Assembly: GCF_001758785.1 (NCBI RefSeq)
Contig: NZ_LROM01000106.1
Span: forward strand, 32,032 to 96,031
Direction: 5' to 3'
DNA from: Duganella phyllosphaerae
GTDB lineage: Bacteria; Pseudomonadota; Gammaproteobacteria; Burkholderiales; Burkholderiaceae_D
Length of the DNA: 64,000 nt
Shown: positions 52,383-59,926 of the stretch, in pieces
Layout of the letters: every line of letters begins with the position of its first letter
Position numbering within the stretch: position 1 is the stretch's first letter
Notes under the pieces: generated by a model
Told to the model about the DNA's origin: nothing
The model's database searches: none
The model's input: only the letters and a program-made list of their open reading frames with translations
Made by a program: the position numbers and the translations under genes

Positions 52383-53678
52383 TTAGATATATGCGGGCAC
52401 AACGCAAGTCTTGTGCTCGATATGGTGTTCAAATTCTTCGCGGAACTGCTTGATGAACGCACGCATCGGCATAGCCGCAGCGTCGCCCAGCGCGCAAATC
52501 GTGCGGCCCTGGATGTTGTCGCAAATGGAGTTCAGCACGTCCAGATCGGAAGCACGGCCCTGGCCGTTTTCGATGCGATGGATCATGCGGTACATCCAGC
52601 CCGTGCCTTCGCGGCAAGGGGTGCACTGGCCGCACGACTCTTCGAAGTAGAAGTACGCCAGGCGTTCCATGGCCTTGACCATGCAACGGGTTTCGTCCAT
52701 GACGATGACCGCGCCCGAGCCGAGCATCGAGCCCGCTTTGGCGATCGAATCATAGTCGAGGTCGGTTTGCATCATGATCTCGCCACGAATCACCGGCGAC
52801 GAGGAGCCACCAGGAATCACGGCCTTGATCTTTTTGCCGCCGCGCATGCCGCCTGCGAGTTCCAGCAGCTTGGCAAACGGCGTGCCCAGCGGAACTTCGT
52901 AGTTGCCCGGACGCTCGACGTCGCCGGAGATCGAGAAGATCTTCGAGCCGCCATTGTTCGGACGACCGATGGCCAGGTACTTTTCCGGGCCCATGTTCAA
53001 GATGAACGGCACGGCAGCAAAGGTCTCGGTGTTGTTGATGGTGGTCGGCTTGCCGTACAGGCCAAACGAGGCCGGGAACGGCGGCTTGAAGCGCGGTTGG
53101 CCCTTCTTGCCTTCGAGCGACTCCAGCAACGCGGTTTCTTCGCCGCAGATATAAGCGCCGTAACCGTGGTGGGCGTGCAGCTGGAATGAAAATTCGCTAC
53201 CGAGGATGTTATTGCCCAGGAAGCCGGCAGCACGCGCCTCTTCCAGCGCTTCTTCGAACAGCTGGTATTCGGCAAAGATTTCGCCGTGGATGTAGTTGTA
53301 ACCCACGGTGATGCCCATCGCGTAAGCGCCAATGGCCATGCCTTCGATCAGTGCATGCGGGTTGTAACGAATGATGTCGCGGTCCTTGAAAGTGCCGGGT
53401 TCGCCTTCATCCGTATTACATACCAGGTACTTCTGGCCCGGGAACTGGCGCGGCATGAAGCTCCACTTCAGACCGGTCGGGAAGCCCGCACCGCCACGGC
53501 CGCGCAGCGACGACGCTTTCAGGTCGGCGATGATCTGTTCCGGGGTGATCTTTTCTTCGATGATGCGGCGCAGGGCGCTGTAGCCACCGCGCTTGACGTA
53601 GTCTTCGAGGTGCCAGTTTTCGCCGTCGAGGCCGGCGAGAATGACTGGGTCGATGTGACGATTGTGCAGTGACGTCAT
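52383..53678 (-). CDS. nuoF: NADH-quinone oxidoreductase subunit F
   Basis: A 431-aa flavoprotein where NADH binds and is oxidised. The NADH/FMN pocket motif GRGGAGFPTGLKW (about 60-72), GYGAYICGEETALLESLEG and the cluster N3 ligands ESCGQCTPCREGT are present. Overlaps nuoE by 4 nt. Confidence 0.97.
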   Translation of the reverse strand: MTSLHNRHIDPVILAGLDGENWHLEDYVKRGGYSALRRIIEEKITPEQIIADLKASSLRGRGGAGFPTGLKWSFMPRQFPGQKYLVCNTDEGEPGTFKDRDIIRYNPHALIEGMAIGAYAMGITVGYNYIHGEIFAEYQLFEEALEEARAAGFLGNNILGSEFSFQLHAHHGYGAYICGEETALLESLEGKKGQPRFKPPFPASFGLYGKPTTINNTETFAAVPFILNMGPEKYLAIGRPNNGGSKIFSISGDVERPGNYEVPLGTPFAKLLELAGGMRGGKKIKAVIPGGSSSPVIRGEIMMQTDLDYDSIAKAGSMLGSGAVIVMDETRCMVKAMERLAYFYFEESCGQCTPCREGTGWMYRMIHRIENGQGRASDLDVLNSICDNIQGRTICALGDAAAMPMRAFIKQFREEFEHHIEHKTCVVPAYI

Positions 53679-54163
53679 TTGGCGCTCCCGCTCAGTTCAC
53701 CGACCAGGGTGTCGATCTTGTCGTTGGACATGAAGCTGCACATGCGGTGATTGTTCACCAGCAGCACCGGTGCGTCGCCGCAGGCGCCCATGCACTCCCC
53801 TTCCATCAGCGTGAATTCGCCGTCTGCCGTGGTGTCACGGTAGTCGATGCCCAGCTTTTGCTTCAGGTGTTGCGCGGCGCGTTCGCCGCCCGACAGCGCG
53901 CATGGCAGGTTGGTGCACACGGTGATCTTGTGCTTGCCGATGGGCTTCAAGTTATACATATTGTAGAAAGTGGCCACTTCCTGCACGGCGATTGCCGGCA
54001 TGCGGATGTAGTCGGCCAGTTCCTGCATGGTTTCCGGCGAGATCCAGCCCAGTTCAACCTGGGCGTGCGCCAGCGCGGCCATGACGGCGGACTGACGCTG
54101 GTCGTCCGGGTACTTGGCCAGCTCGCGGTCGATTTTTTGATAGCACTGCTCTGATAACAACAT
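53675..54163 (-). CDS. nuoE: NADH-quinone oxidoreductase subunit E
   Basis: A 162-aa thioredoxin-fold subunit with cluster N1a. The four Cys ligands are in VCTNLPCALSGG and EGECMGACGDAP. The N-terminal helical bundle (QKIDRELAKYPDDQRQSAVM) is conserved. It follows nuoD by 11 bp and overlaps nuoF. Confidence 0.97.
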   Translation of the reverse strand: MLLSEQCYQKIDRELAKYPDDQRQSAVMAALAHAQVELGWISPETMQELADYIRMPAIAVQEVATFYNMYNLKPIGKHKITVCTNLPCALSGGERAAQHLKQKLGIDYRDTTADGEFTLMEGECMGACGDAPVLLVNNHRMCSFMSNDKIDTLVGELSGSAK

Positions 54164-54174
54164 ACTTTTGCCTC

Positions 54175-55428
54175 TTAGCGGTCAATACTGCCGAACACGA
54201 TGTCCTGCGTACCGATGATGGTCACGGCGTCGGCAATCATGTGGCCGCGCGACATTTCGTCCAGCGCTTGCAGGTGCACATAATCGGGCGTGCGCAACTT
54301 CATGCGGTAGGGCTTGTTGGCGCCGTCCGACAGCAGGTACACGCCAAACTCGCCTTTCGGGTGCTCCACGGCGGCATACGCTTCGCCTGGTGGCACGTGG
54401 AAGCCTTCGGTAAACAGTTTGAAGTGGTGAATCAACGATTCCATGTTGGTCTTCATGTCCACGCGGTTAGGCGGGGCAACCTTGTGGTTGCTGGTGATGA
54501 CCGGACCTGGATTGTTGCGCAGCCACTCCACGCACTGCTTGATGATCTTGTTCGACTGGCGCAGCTCTTCCACGCGCACCAGGTAGCGGTCGTAGCAGTC
54601 GCCGTTGGTGCCGATGGCCACGTCGAAGTCCATCAGGTCGTACACTTCGTAAGGCTGGTGCTTGCGCAGATCCCACTGGATGCCCGAACCGCGCAGCATG
54701 GCGCCGGTAAAGCCCATCGCCAGTGCGTCTTCCGGGGTCACCACGCCGATGCCGACGGTACGCTGTTTCCAGATACGATTGTCGGTCAGCAGCGTTTCGT
54801 ACTCGTCCACGTAAGTCGGGAAACGAGCGGTAAACGCTTCGATGAAGTCCAGCACCGAACCCTGGCGGTGTTCGTTCAGGTCGGCAATCGCCTTGGCCGA
54901 ACGGATGATCGACGGCTTGTGCTGCGGCATGGTGTCCGGCAGGTCGCGGTACACGCCGCCCGGGCGGTAGTAGGCCGCGTGCATGCGCGCGCCCGACACC
55001 GCCTCGTACACGTCGAACAGGTCTTCGCGGTCGCGGAAGCAGTACAGGAACGGACCCATCGCACCGACGTCGAGCGCGTGCGCGCCCAGCCACATCAGGT
55101 GGTTCAGGATACGGGTGATTTCATCGAACATCACGCGGATGTATTGCGCGCGCAGCGGCACTTCCAGGCCCAGCAGCTTTTCGATGGCCATGACGTAGGC
55201 GTGCTCGTTGCACATCATCGACACGTAATCGAGGCGGTCCATGTACGGCACCGACTGCAGGTAGGTCTTTTGCTCGGCCAGCTTCTCGGTACCGCGGTGC
55301 AGCAGGCCGATGTGCGGATCGGCGCGCTGGATCACTTCGCCGTCGAGCTCGAGCACCAGGCGCAGCACGCCGTGCGCGGCCGGGTGTTGCGGACCGAAGT
55401 TCAGGGTGTAATTCTTAATCTCAGCCAT
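54175..55428 (-). CDS. nuoD: NADH-quinone oxidoreductase subunit D
   Basis: A 417-aa subunit related to the hydrogenase large subunit; it forms the quinone-binding site with NuoB. Conserved NFGPQHPAAHGVLRLVLELDGE at the N-terminus, PHIGLLHRGTEK, and the C-terminal region EFGVYLLSDGANKPYRMKLR are intact. No C/D fusion as in E. coli: NuoC is separate, with a 1-nt overlap. Confidence 0.97.
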   Translation of the reverse strand: MAEIKNYTLNFGPQHPAAHGVLRLVLELDGEVIQRADPHIGLLHRGTEKLAEQKTYLQSVPYMDRLDYVSMMCNEHAYVMAIEKLLGLEVPLRAQYIRVMFDEITRILNHLMWLGAHALDVGAMGPFLYCFRDREDLFDVYEAVSGARMHAAYYRPGGVYRDLPDTMPQHKPSIIRSAKAIADLNEHRQGSVLDFIEAFTARFPTYVDEYETLLTDNRIWKQRTVGIGVVTPEDALAMGFTGAMLRGSGIQWDLRKHQPYEVYDLMDFDVAIGTNGDCYDRYLVRVEELRQSNKIIKQCVEWLRNNPGPVITSNHKVAPPNRVDMKTNMESLIHHFKLFTEGFHVPPGEAYAAVEHPKGEFGVYLLSDGANKPYRMKLRTPDYVHLQALDEMSRGHMIADAVTIIGTQDIVFGSIDR

Positions 55429-56021
55429 TATTTAATCCCGTAGTTTTCTTCGCGGATCACGCGCGGCACGTTTTCACGCGGCTCGATGGTGACCGGCTGG
55501 TAGATCACGCGCTTCTGCTCGGGGTCGTAACGCATTTCGACATAGCCCGACACCGGGAAGTCCTTGCGGAACGGGTGGCCGATGAAGCCGTAATCGGTCA
55601 GGATGCGGCGCAAGTCGTTGTGATTCTCGAACAGGATGCCGAACATGTCGAACGCTTCGCGCTCGAACCAGTTCAGGCAGCGCCACAGCGGCGTGAGCGA
55701 CGGGAACACCGGCATCTCGTCGTCGCTGGCGAAGCAGCGCACGCGCACGCGCCAGTTGTACTTGAGCGACAGCAGGTGAATCACGACCGCGAAACGCTGG
55801 CCGTCCCAGGCGCCTTCGCCATAGGTGAGGTAGTCGACGCCGCACAGGTCGATGGCTTGCTCGAAACCGAGGGTGGCGTCGTCGCGCAGCGTTTGCATCA
55901 CGGCGTAGTAGTCGGCCTGCTTGACGGTGAGAGTGATCTCGCCGAGCGCCACGACAGTACTAACGCGTTCGCCCAGGGCAGTGCCGAGGGCGGTTTGGAG
56001 TTGTTCTAATTTGGTAGTCAT
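55428..56021 (-). CDS. nuoC: NADH-quinone oxidoreductase subunit C
   Basis: A 197-aa peripheral-arm subunit (30-kDa subunit family). The signature FEREAFDMFGILFENH then DLRRILTDYGFIGHPFRKDF is complete. It overlaps nuoB by 4 nt and nuoD by 1 nt, so the three are tightly coupled. Confidence 0.97.
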   Translation of the reverse strand: MTTKLEQLQTALGTALGERVSTVVALGEITLTVKQADYYAVMQTLRDDATLGFEQAIDLCGVDYLTYGEGAWDGQRFAVVIHLLSLKYNWRVRVRCFASDDEMPVFPSLTPLWRCLNWFEREAFDMFGILFENHNDLRRILTDYGFIGHPFRKDFPVSGYVEMRYDPEQKRVIYQPVTIEPRENVPRVIREENYGIK

Positions 56022-56494
56022 CGTGCGATGGTGTTGGTACGCTTGATCTTGTTCTGCAGCTGCATGATGCCGTACAGCAGCGCCTCAGCGGTGGGCGGAC
56101 AGCCTGGCACATACACATCGACCGGCACGATGCGGTCGCAACCGCGCACCACCGAGTACGAATAGTGGTAGTAGCCGCCGCCGTTGGCACAGGTGCCCAT
56201 CGAGATGACCCAGCGCGGTTCCGGCATCTGGTCGTAGACCTTGCGCAGCGCAGGGGCCATCTTGTTGCACAGCGTGCCGGCCACGATCATCACGTCGGAC
56301 TGACGTGGCGATGGACGGAACACCACGCCGAAGCGGTCCATGTCGTAACGGGCCGCGCCCACGTGCATCATTTCAACCGCACAGCAGGCCAGACCGAACG
56401 TCATCGGGAACATCGAACCCGTACGCGCCCAGTTGATCAGCTTGTCAGCCGAGGTAGTGATGAAACCTTCGTTTAATACGCCTTCAATAGCCAT
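56018..56494 (-). CDS. nuoB: NADH-quinone oxidoreductase subunit B
   Basis: A 158-aa subunit carrying cluster N2, the last iron-sulfur centre before quinone. Ligand cysteines are in TFGLACCAVEMM (adjacent pair), SMGTCANGGGYYHYSYSVV and YVPGCPPTAEAL. The site is conserved in full. It is 3 bp from nuoA. Confidence 0.97.
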   Translation of the reverse strand: MAIEGVLNEGFITTSADKLINWARTGSMFPMTFGLACCAVEMMHVGAARYDMDRFGVVFRPSPRQSDVMIVAGTLCNKMAPALRKVYDQMPEPRWVISMGTCANGGGYYHYSYSVVRGCDRIVPVDVYVPGCPPTAEALLYGIMQLQNKIKRTNTIAR

Positions 56495-56497
56495 GGC

Positions 56498-56857
56498 TTA
56501 TTCCCAATCAAGGGCACCTTTCTTCCAGATATACCAAAAACCGACCACGAATTCGGCGATGAAGCTCATCATCACCAGGAATCCGTTCCAGCCCAGTTCG
56601 CGTACGGAGACGCCCCAGGGGAAGAAGAATGCCGTTTCCAGATCGAACAAAATAAAGAGGATAGCGACGAGGTAGTAACGCACGTCGAATTTCATGCGCG
56701 CATCTTCGAAAGCTTCGAAGCCGCATTCATACGGGGACAGTTTGGCGAAGTCAGGCTTGTTCGGTCCGAGCACGTGGCCCAGTACCTGGGGAAGGATGCC
56801 TACGCCGAGACCGACGAGGATGAACAAAAGGACGGGGAGATAATTTTCGAGGTTCAC
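56498..56857 (-). CDS. nuoA: NADH-quinone oxidoreductase subunit A
   Basis: A 119-aa, three-TM membrane subunit and the first gene of the 14-gene complex I operon. The signature YECGFEAFEDARMKFDVRYY and FDLETAFFFPW is intact. The start is taken as GTG at 56857 (reading Met-Asn-Leu-Glu-Asn-Tyr), which matches NuoA N-termini; a 14-codon longer frame opens at ATG 56899 and would add a non-conserved polar stretch. A 163-bp gap to the tRNA-Leu gene holds its promoter and the tRNA terminator. Confidence 0.93.
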   Translation of the reverse strand: MNLENYLPVLLFILVGLGVGILPQVLGHVLGPNKPDFAKLSPYECGFEAFEDARMKFDVRYYLVAILFILFDLETAFFFPWGVSVRELGWNGFLVMMSFIAEFVVGFWYIWKKGALDWE

Positions 56858-56974
56858 GATTGATGAGCTTTGTTGAACGCTTGGTTTGAAGGACCACACT
56901 GCGATGTTTTGCGGTGCTCTTTACGTTCGCCCCAATCGTACAACTTAGACCAGGATCGAACGACACATCCTCGT

Positions 56975-57009
56975 AAAAAAGCCAGCTCAGGCACTACTCC
57001 CTTGCTGGC
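56975..57009 (-). terminator. Rho-independent terminator after tRNA-Leu
   Basis: On the minus strand GCCAGC pairs with GCTGGC (57009-57004 and 56986-56981) around a 17-nt loop, followed by TTTTTT (56980-56975). It ends 12 bp downstream of the tRNA 3' end and would stop transcription before nuoA. Confidence 0.8.
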
Positions 57010-57020
57010 CTCTAAATTTT

Positions 57021-57105
57021 TGGTGCCGACGACGAGACTCGAACTCGTACAGCTTGCGCCACTACCCCCTCAAGATAGCGTGTCTACCAATTTCACCACG
57101 TCGGC
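57021..57105 (-). tRNA. tRNA-Leu (anticodon GAG)
   Basis: An 85-nt cloverleaf with encoded CCA. The acceptor stem is GCCGACG...CGTCGGC, the D-arm region TGGTGAAATTGGTAGACA, and the anticodon loop TTGAGGG (GAG) is in stem CTATC/GGTAG. The long variable arm typical of tRNA-Leu and the T-arm with GTTCGAGTC are present. GAG reads CUC/CUU leucine codons. Confidence 0.96.
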
Positions 57106-57119
57106 ATTCTAAGGCCGCT

Positions 57120-57148
57120 ATTCTACTGCGTTTTTGCCGGCTTGTTAA
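57120..57148 (-). promoter_or_regulatory. Sigma-70 promoter of tRNA-Leu
   Basis: On the minus strand TTAACA (57148-57143), an exact 17-bp spacer, and TAGAAT (57125-57120). The -10 box lies 14 bp upstream of the tRNA 5' end, so the leader would be very short, as in many tRNA genes. Confidence 0.8.
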
Positions 57149-57258
57149 TGCCGTATTGCGAAAAAACAAGAAGAAAAACGATAAATATTTACTTCTCGGT
57201 ACACTGGTTTAAGTTTTGCCCACCAATGCGCCATTGTGCTGCCAGTTACTGCTAAAAC

Positions 57259-57288
57259 ATTGAGCAACCCACTACCCTGTTGCTCAAT
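57259..57288 (-). terminator. Hairpin between secG and tRNA-Leu, probable secG terminator
   Basis: Perfect 10-bp inverted repeat ATTGAGCAAC / GTTGCTCAAT with a 10-nt loop, 26 bp downstream of the secG stop on the minus strand. Only a short T run (GTTTTAG) follows, so termination efficiency is uncertain. Confidence 0.6.
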
Positions 57289-57313
57289 ATTGTGTTCCAA
57301 GACCGCTATTATA

Positions 57314-57730
57314 TTACTTTGGGATGGAGTTTGCAGGCGCTGGTGCAGGAGTTTGTGCAGCGGGTGCTGCAGGTGCAACAGGCGCTGGCGTCGGGGCGTT
57401 AGGAATGCCGGCCGAACCGGTGGTAGGCGCCGTCGCCGGTGCGGTTGGCAGGGCCTTGTCCATCACGCCGCCGCTCACTGCGCCGCTGTTGTGCTGGGCT
57501 GAGATGTAGGCCAGCGCCAGGGTGGCGCTGAAGAAGACCGCCGCTGCCACGCCGGTGGACTTGGACATGAAGTTCGAGGAGCCGGTGGCGCCGAACAGGC
57601 TGCCGGAAGCGCCGGAACCGAAGGCCGCGCCCATGTCGGCGCCTTTACCGTGCTGCAACAAGACGAGGCCGATGATGGTCAGGGCCGAAATGACTTGGAT
57701 GATGACTACCAGGTTGAACATGCTGCTCAT
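57314..57730 (-). CDS. secG: Protein-export membrane protein SecG
   Basis: A 138-aa SecYEG accessory subunit with two TM segments (about 5-26 and 53-73) joined by the Gly-rich loop GADMGAAFGSGASGSLFG. The C-terminal tail is Ala/Pro-rich (about 90-138). ATG at 57730 has GGAA upstream; a second ATG at 57721 is an alternative. tpiA followed by secG is the classical bacterial order. It lies 137 bp after tpiA. Confidence 0.93.
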   Translation of the reverse strand: MSSMFNLVVIIQVISALTIIGLVLLQHGKGADMGAAFGSGASGSLFGATGSSNFMSKSTGVAAAVFFSATLALAYISAQHNSGAVSGGVMDKALPTAPATAPTTGSAGIPNAPTPAPVAPAAPAAQTPAPAPANSIPK

Positions 57731-57867
57731 GATATTCCATTCAAAATTAAATAGTTTTGTATCGTTTTGTATCGTTTTTTTTAAGCTTGCCAATACGGCG
57801 CGGCAGGCTGTTTAACTACATTTTTACAACAGTACTTCTCGTTAAGGGAAAACCCTTAATGTCTTGC

Positions 57868-58617
57868 TCAGGCGTGGATGATCGCCAGGAAATCCGCCGC
57901 CTTGAGTGCGGCGCCACCGATCAGGCCGCCGTCGATGTCGGCCTGGGCCAGCAACTCGACCGCGTTGTCCGGCTTCATGCTGCCGCCGTACAGGATCTGG
58001 ATCCTGGCAGCGACCTGCTCGCTTTTCCTGGCCACGCAGCCGCGCAGGAAATAATGCGCTTCCTGGGCCATCTGCGGGGTGGCGGTCTTGCCGGTGCCGA
58101 TCGCCCACACCGGCTCATAGGCCAGCACGACGTTAGACAGCTGCTCGGCCGGAATGACTTCGAGCGCGGCCTGCAACTGGGCGCAGATCACGGTTTCGGT
58201 ATTGCCGGCTTCGCGGTCTTCCAGGGTTTCGCCCACGCAGATCACGGGGACGAGGCCGGCAGCGAGGGCCACCACGGCTTTTTGCGCAACCAGTTCGTTG
58301 GTCTCGCCGTGATACGCGCGCCGCTCGGAGTGGCCGACCAGCACGTATTTCGAGCCGAAATCGGTCAGCATCGACGCTGCCACTTCACCAGTATAGGCGC
58401 CGCTGGCGTGGATCGACAGGTCCTGGCCGCCCCAGGCGACCGCGGTGGCGTTCAATTCTTGTTCGCACTGGGCGAGGTAGGGAGCAGGCACACAGACCGC
58501 GCAATCGGCGCGGTCGTTGACATCCTTGAGGCCGGAGACGATGCCGGCCAACAGGGCTGCATTGGCAGCGCGGTTGCCGTTCATCTTCCAATTGCCGATA
58601 ACGAGTTTGCGTCGCAT
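57868..58617 (-). CDS. tpiA: Triosephosphate isomerase
   Basis: A 249-aa glycolytic TIM barrel that interconverts DHAP and GAP. Catalytic residues are present: Lys in GNWKMNG, His in VGHSERR, Glu in AYEPVWAIGTG; the phosphate loop YGGSMKPDN and GGAALKA complete the site. Confidence 0.97.
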   Translation of the reverse strand: MRRKLVIGNWKMNGNRAANAALLAGIVSGLKDVNDRADCAVCVPAPYLAQCEQELNATAVAWGGQDLSIHASGAYTGEVAASMLTDFGSKYVLVGHSERRAYHGETNELVAQKAVVALAAGLVPVICVGETLEDREAGNTETVICAQLQAALEVIPAEQLSNVVLAYEPVWAIGTGKTATPQMAQEAHYFLRGCVARKSEQVAARIQILYGGSMKPDNAVELLAQADIDGGLIGGAALKAADFLAIIHA

Positions 58618-58644
58618 AGTAGCCTAAATTTTCAATAACCTGTG

Positions 58645-58673
58645 ATTTTACCGCGCCCCCGGGGGTGGGTCAA
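58645..58673 (-). promoter_or_regulatory. Sigma-70 promoter of tpiA
   Basis: On the minus strand TTGACC (58673-58668), an exact 17-bp spacer and TAAAAT (58650-58645), 28 bp upstream of the tpiA start codon. The spacer holds a palindromic CCCCCGGGGG. Confidence 0.75.
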
Positions 58674-58718
58674 ACTTGCATTGGTGAATTTGTTGTTTTG
58701 GTTACAAGGAGTTCCGTA

Positions 58719-59699
58719 CTAAATCACCTGCAGCATGATCTTGCCGACATGGGTGCTGCTTTCCATCAGCTCATGCGCCTGCGCCGCCTGCTCCAGCGGA
58801 AACACCGAATGAATCACCGGCTTGATCTTGCGCTCGGCCATCAACGGCCACACGAGCTTGAGCAGGTTTTTGGCAATCGCGCCCTTGAACTCAACCGAAC
58901 GCGGCCGCAAGGTCGCGCCGGTAATCGTCAGGCGGCGGTACAACATCTGCCCCAGGTCCAGCGTGGTCTTGGCGCCGCCCAGCGTGGCGATCAGCGCGAT
59001 GCGGCCATCGTCGGCCAGGCACGTCACTTCGCGCGGCACATAGTCGCCGCCGACCATGTCGAGGATCACGTCAACGCCACGGTCGGTGGTGAGCGACTTG
59101 ACCACTTCGACGAAGTCTTCGGTCTTGTAATTGATGCCGCGTTCGGCGCCCAGTTCCTGGCACGCGGCGATCTTGTCGGCGCTGCCGGCGGTGGCAAACA
59201 CGCGGTGGCCCAGCGCGCTGGCCAGCTGGATCGCTGCCACGCCGATGCCCGAGGTACCGCCCTGCACCAGCAATGTTTCGCTGCCCGTCAGGCGGGCGCG
59301 GTCGAACACATTGCTCCAGACCGTGAAATAGTTTTCGGGGATCGTCGCCGCTTCCAGCATGCTCCAGCCCTTCGGTACCGGCAGCACCTGCTCGATCGGC
59401 GCCACGCAGTACTCGGCGTAGCCGCCGCCCTGCACCAGCGCGCACACCTGATCGCCAATGTCGAAAGTGGAGTAATCCAGGTCGCCGTCGACGATCTCGC
59501 CTGCCACTTCCAGGCCCGGCAAATCGGAGGCGCCCGGCGGCGGTGCGTAGGCACCCTTGCGCTGGAACACGTCAGGACGATTGATGCCGGCCACGTGCAC
59601 CTTGATCAGCACTTCGCCGGTTTTGACCACGGGCATGGGGCGCTCGCACAACTTCAATACTTCAGGCGAACCGGGTTGGGTGATTTCAATCGCGCGCAT
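58719..59699 (-). CDS. NAD(P)H quinone oxidoreductase, PIG3/TP53I3 type
   Basis: A 326-aa zinc-free MDR-family enzyme. The N-terminal GroES-like half (VAGINRPDVFQRKGAYAPPPG) and the NAD(P)-binding half with GGTSGIGVAAIQLASALG match the PIG3 branch of quinone oxidoreductases. ATG at 59699 is chosen because the conserved MRAIEITQPG start follows it; a 32-codon upstream extension is poor. It probably reduces quinones or related electrophiles with NADPH. It is divergent from the TonB receptor gene. Confidence 0.9.
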   Translation of the reverse strand: MRAIEITQPGSPEVLKLCERPMPVVKTGEVLIKVHVAGINRPDVFQRKGAYAPPPGASDLPGLEVAGEIVDGDLDYSTFDIGDQVCALVQGGGYAEYCVAPIEQVLPVPKGWSMLEAATIPENYFTVWSNVFDRARLTGSETLLVQGGTSGIGVAAIQLASALGHRVFATAGSADKIAACQELGAERGINYKTEDFVEVVKSLTTDRGVDVILDMVGGDYVPREVTCLADDGRIALIATLGGAKTTLDLGQMLYRRLTITGATLRPRSVEFKGAIAKNLLKLVWPLMAERKIKPVIHSVFPLEQAAQAHELMESSTHVGKIMLQVI

Positions 59700-59926
59700 G
59701 GTGGACCTCTGCAAATGTAAAGAAAAGATTGTACGCGAGGCCACTCCGCCACGCAGGCGGCGCACGCCTGCACGGCTGCAGGCCACTTTATGCAATTGAC
59801 TTGCAACAACAATGGCGGAGCGCTATTATTGCAACCGTTTTGCATTAAAACCTCATGTGCTGCTGCCCTGCCCCAACCTTGCCGGGCTGCGCCCGCCCCA
59901 ACCCTCCAATACCATTGCCAGGAATC

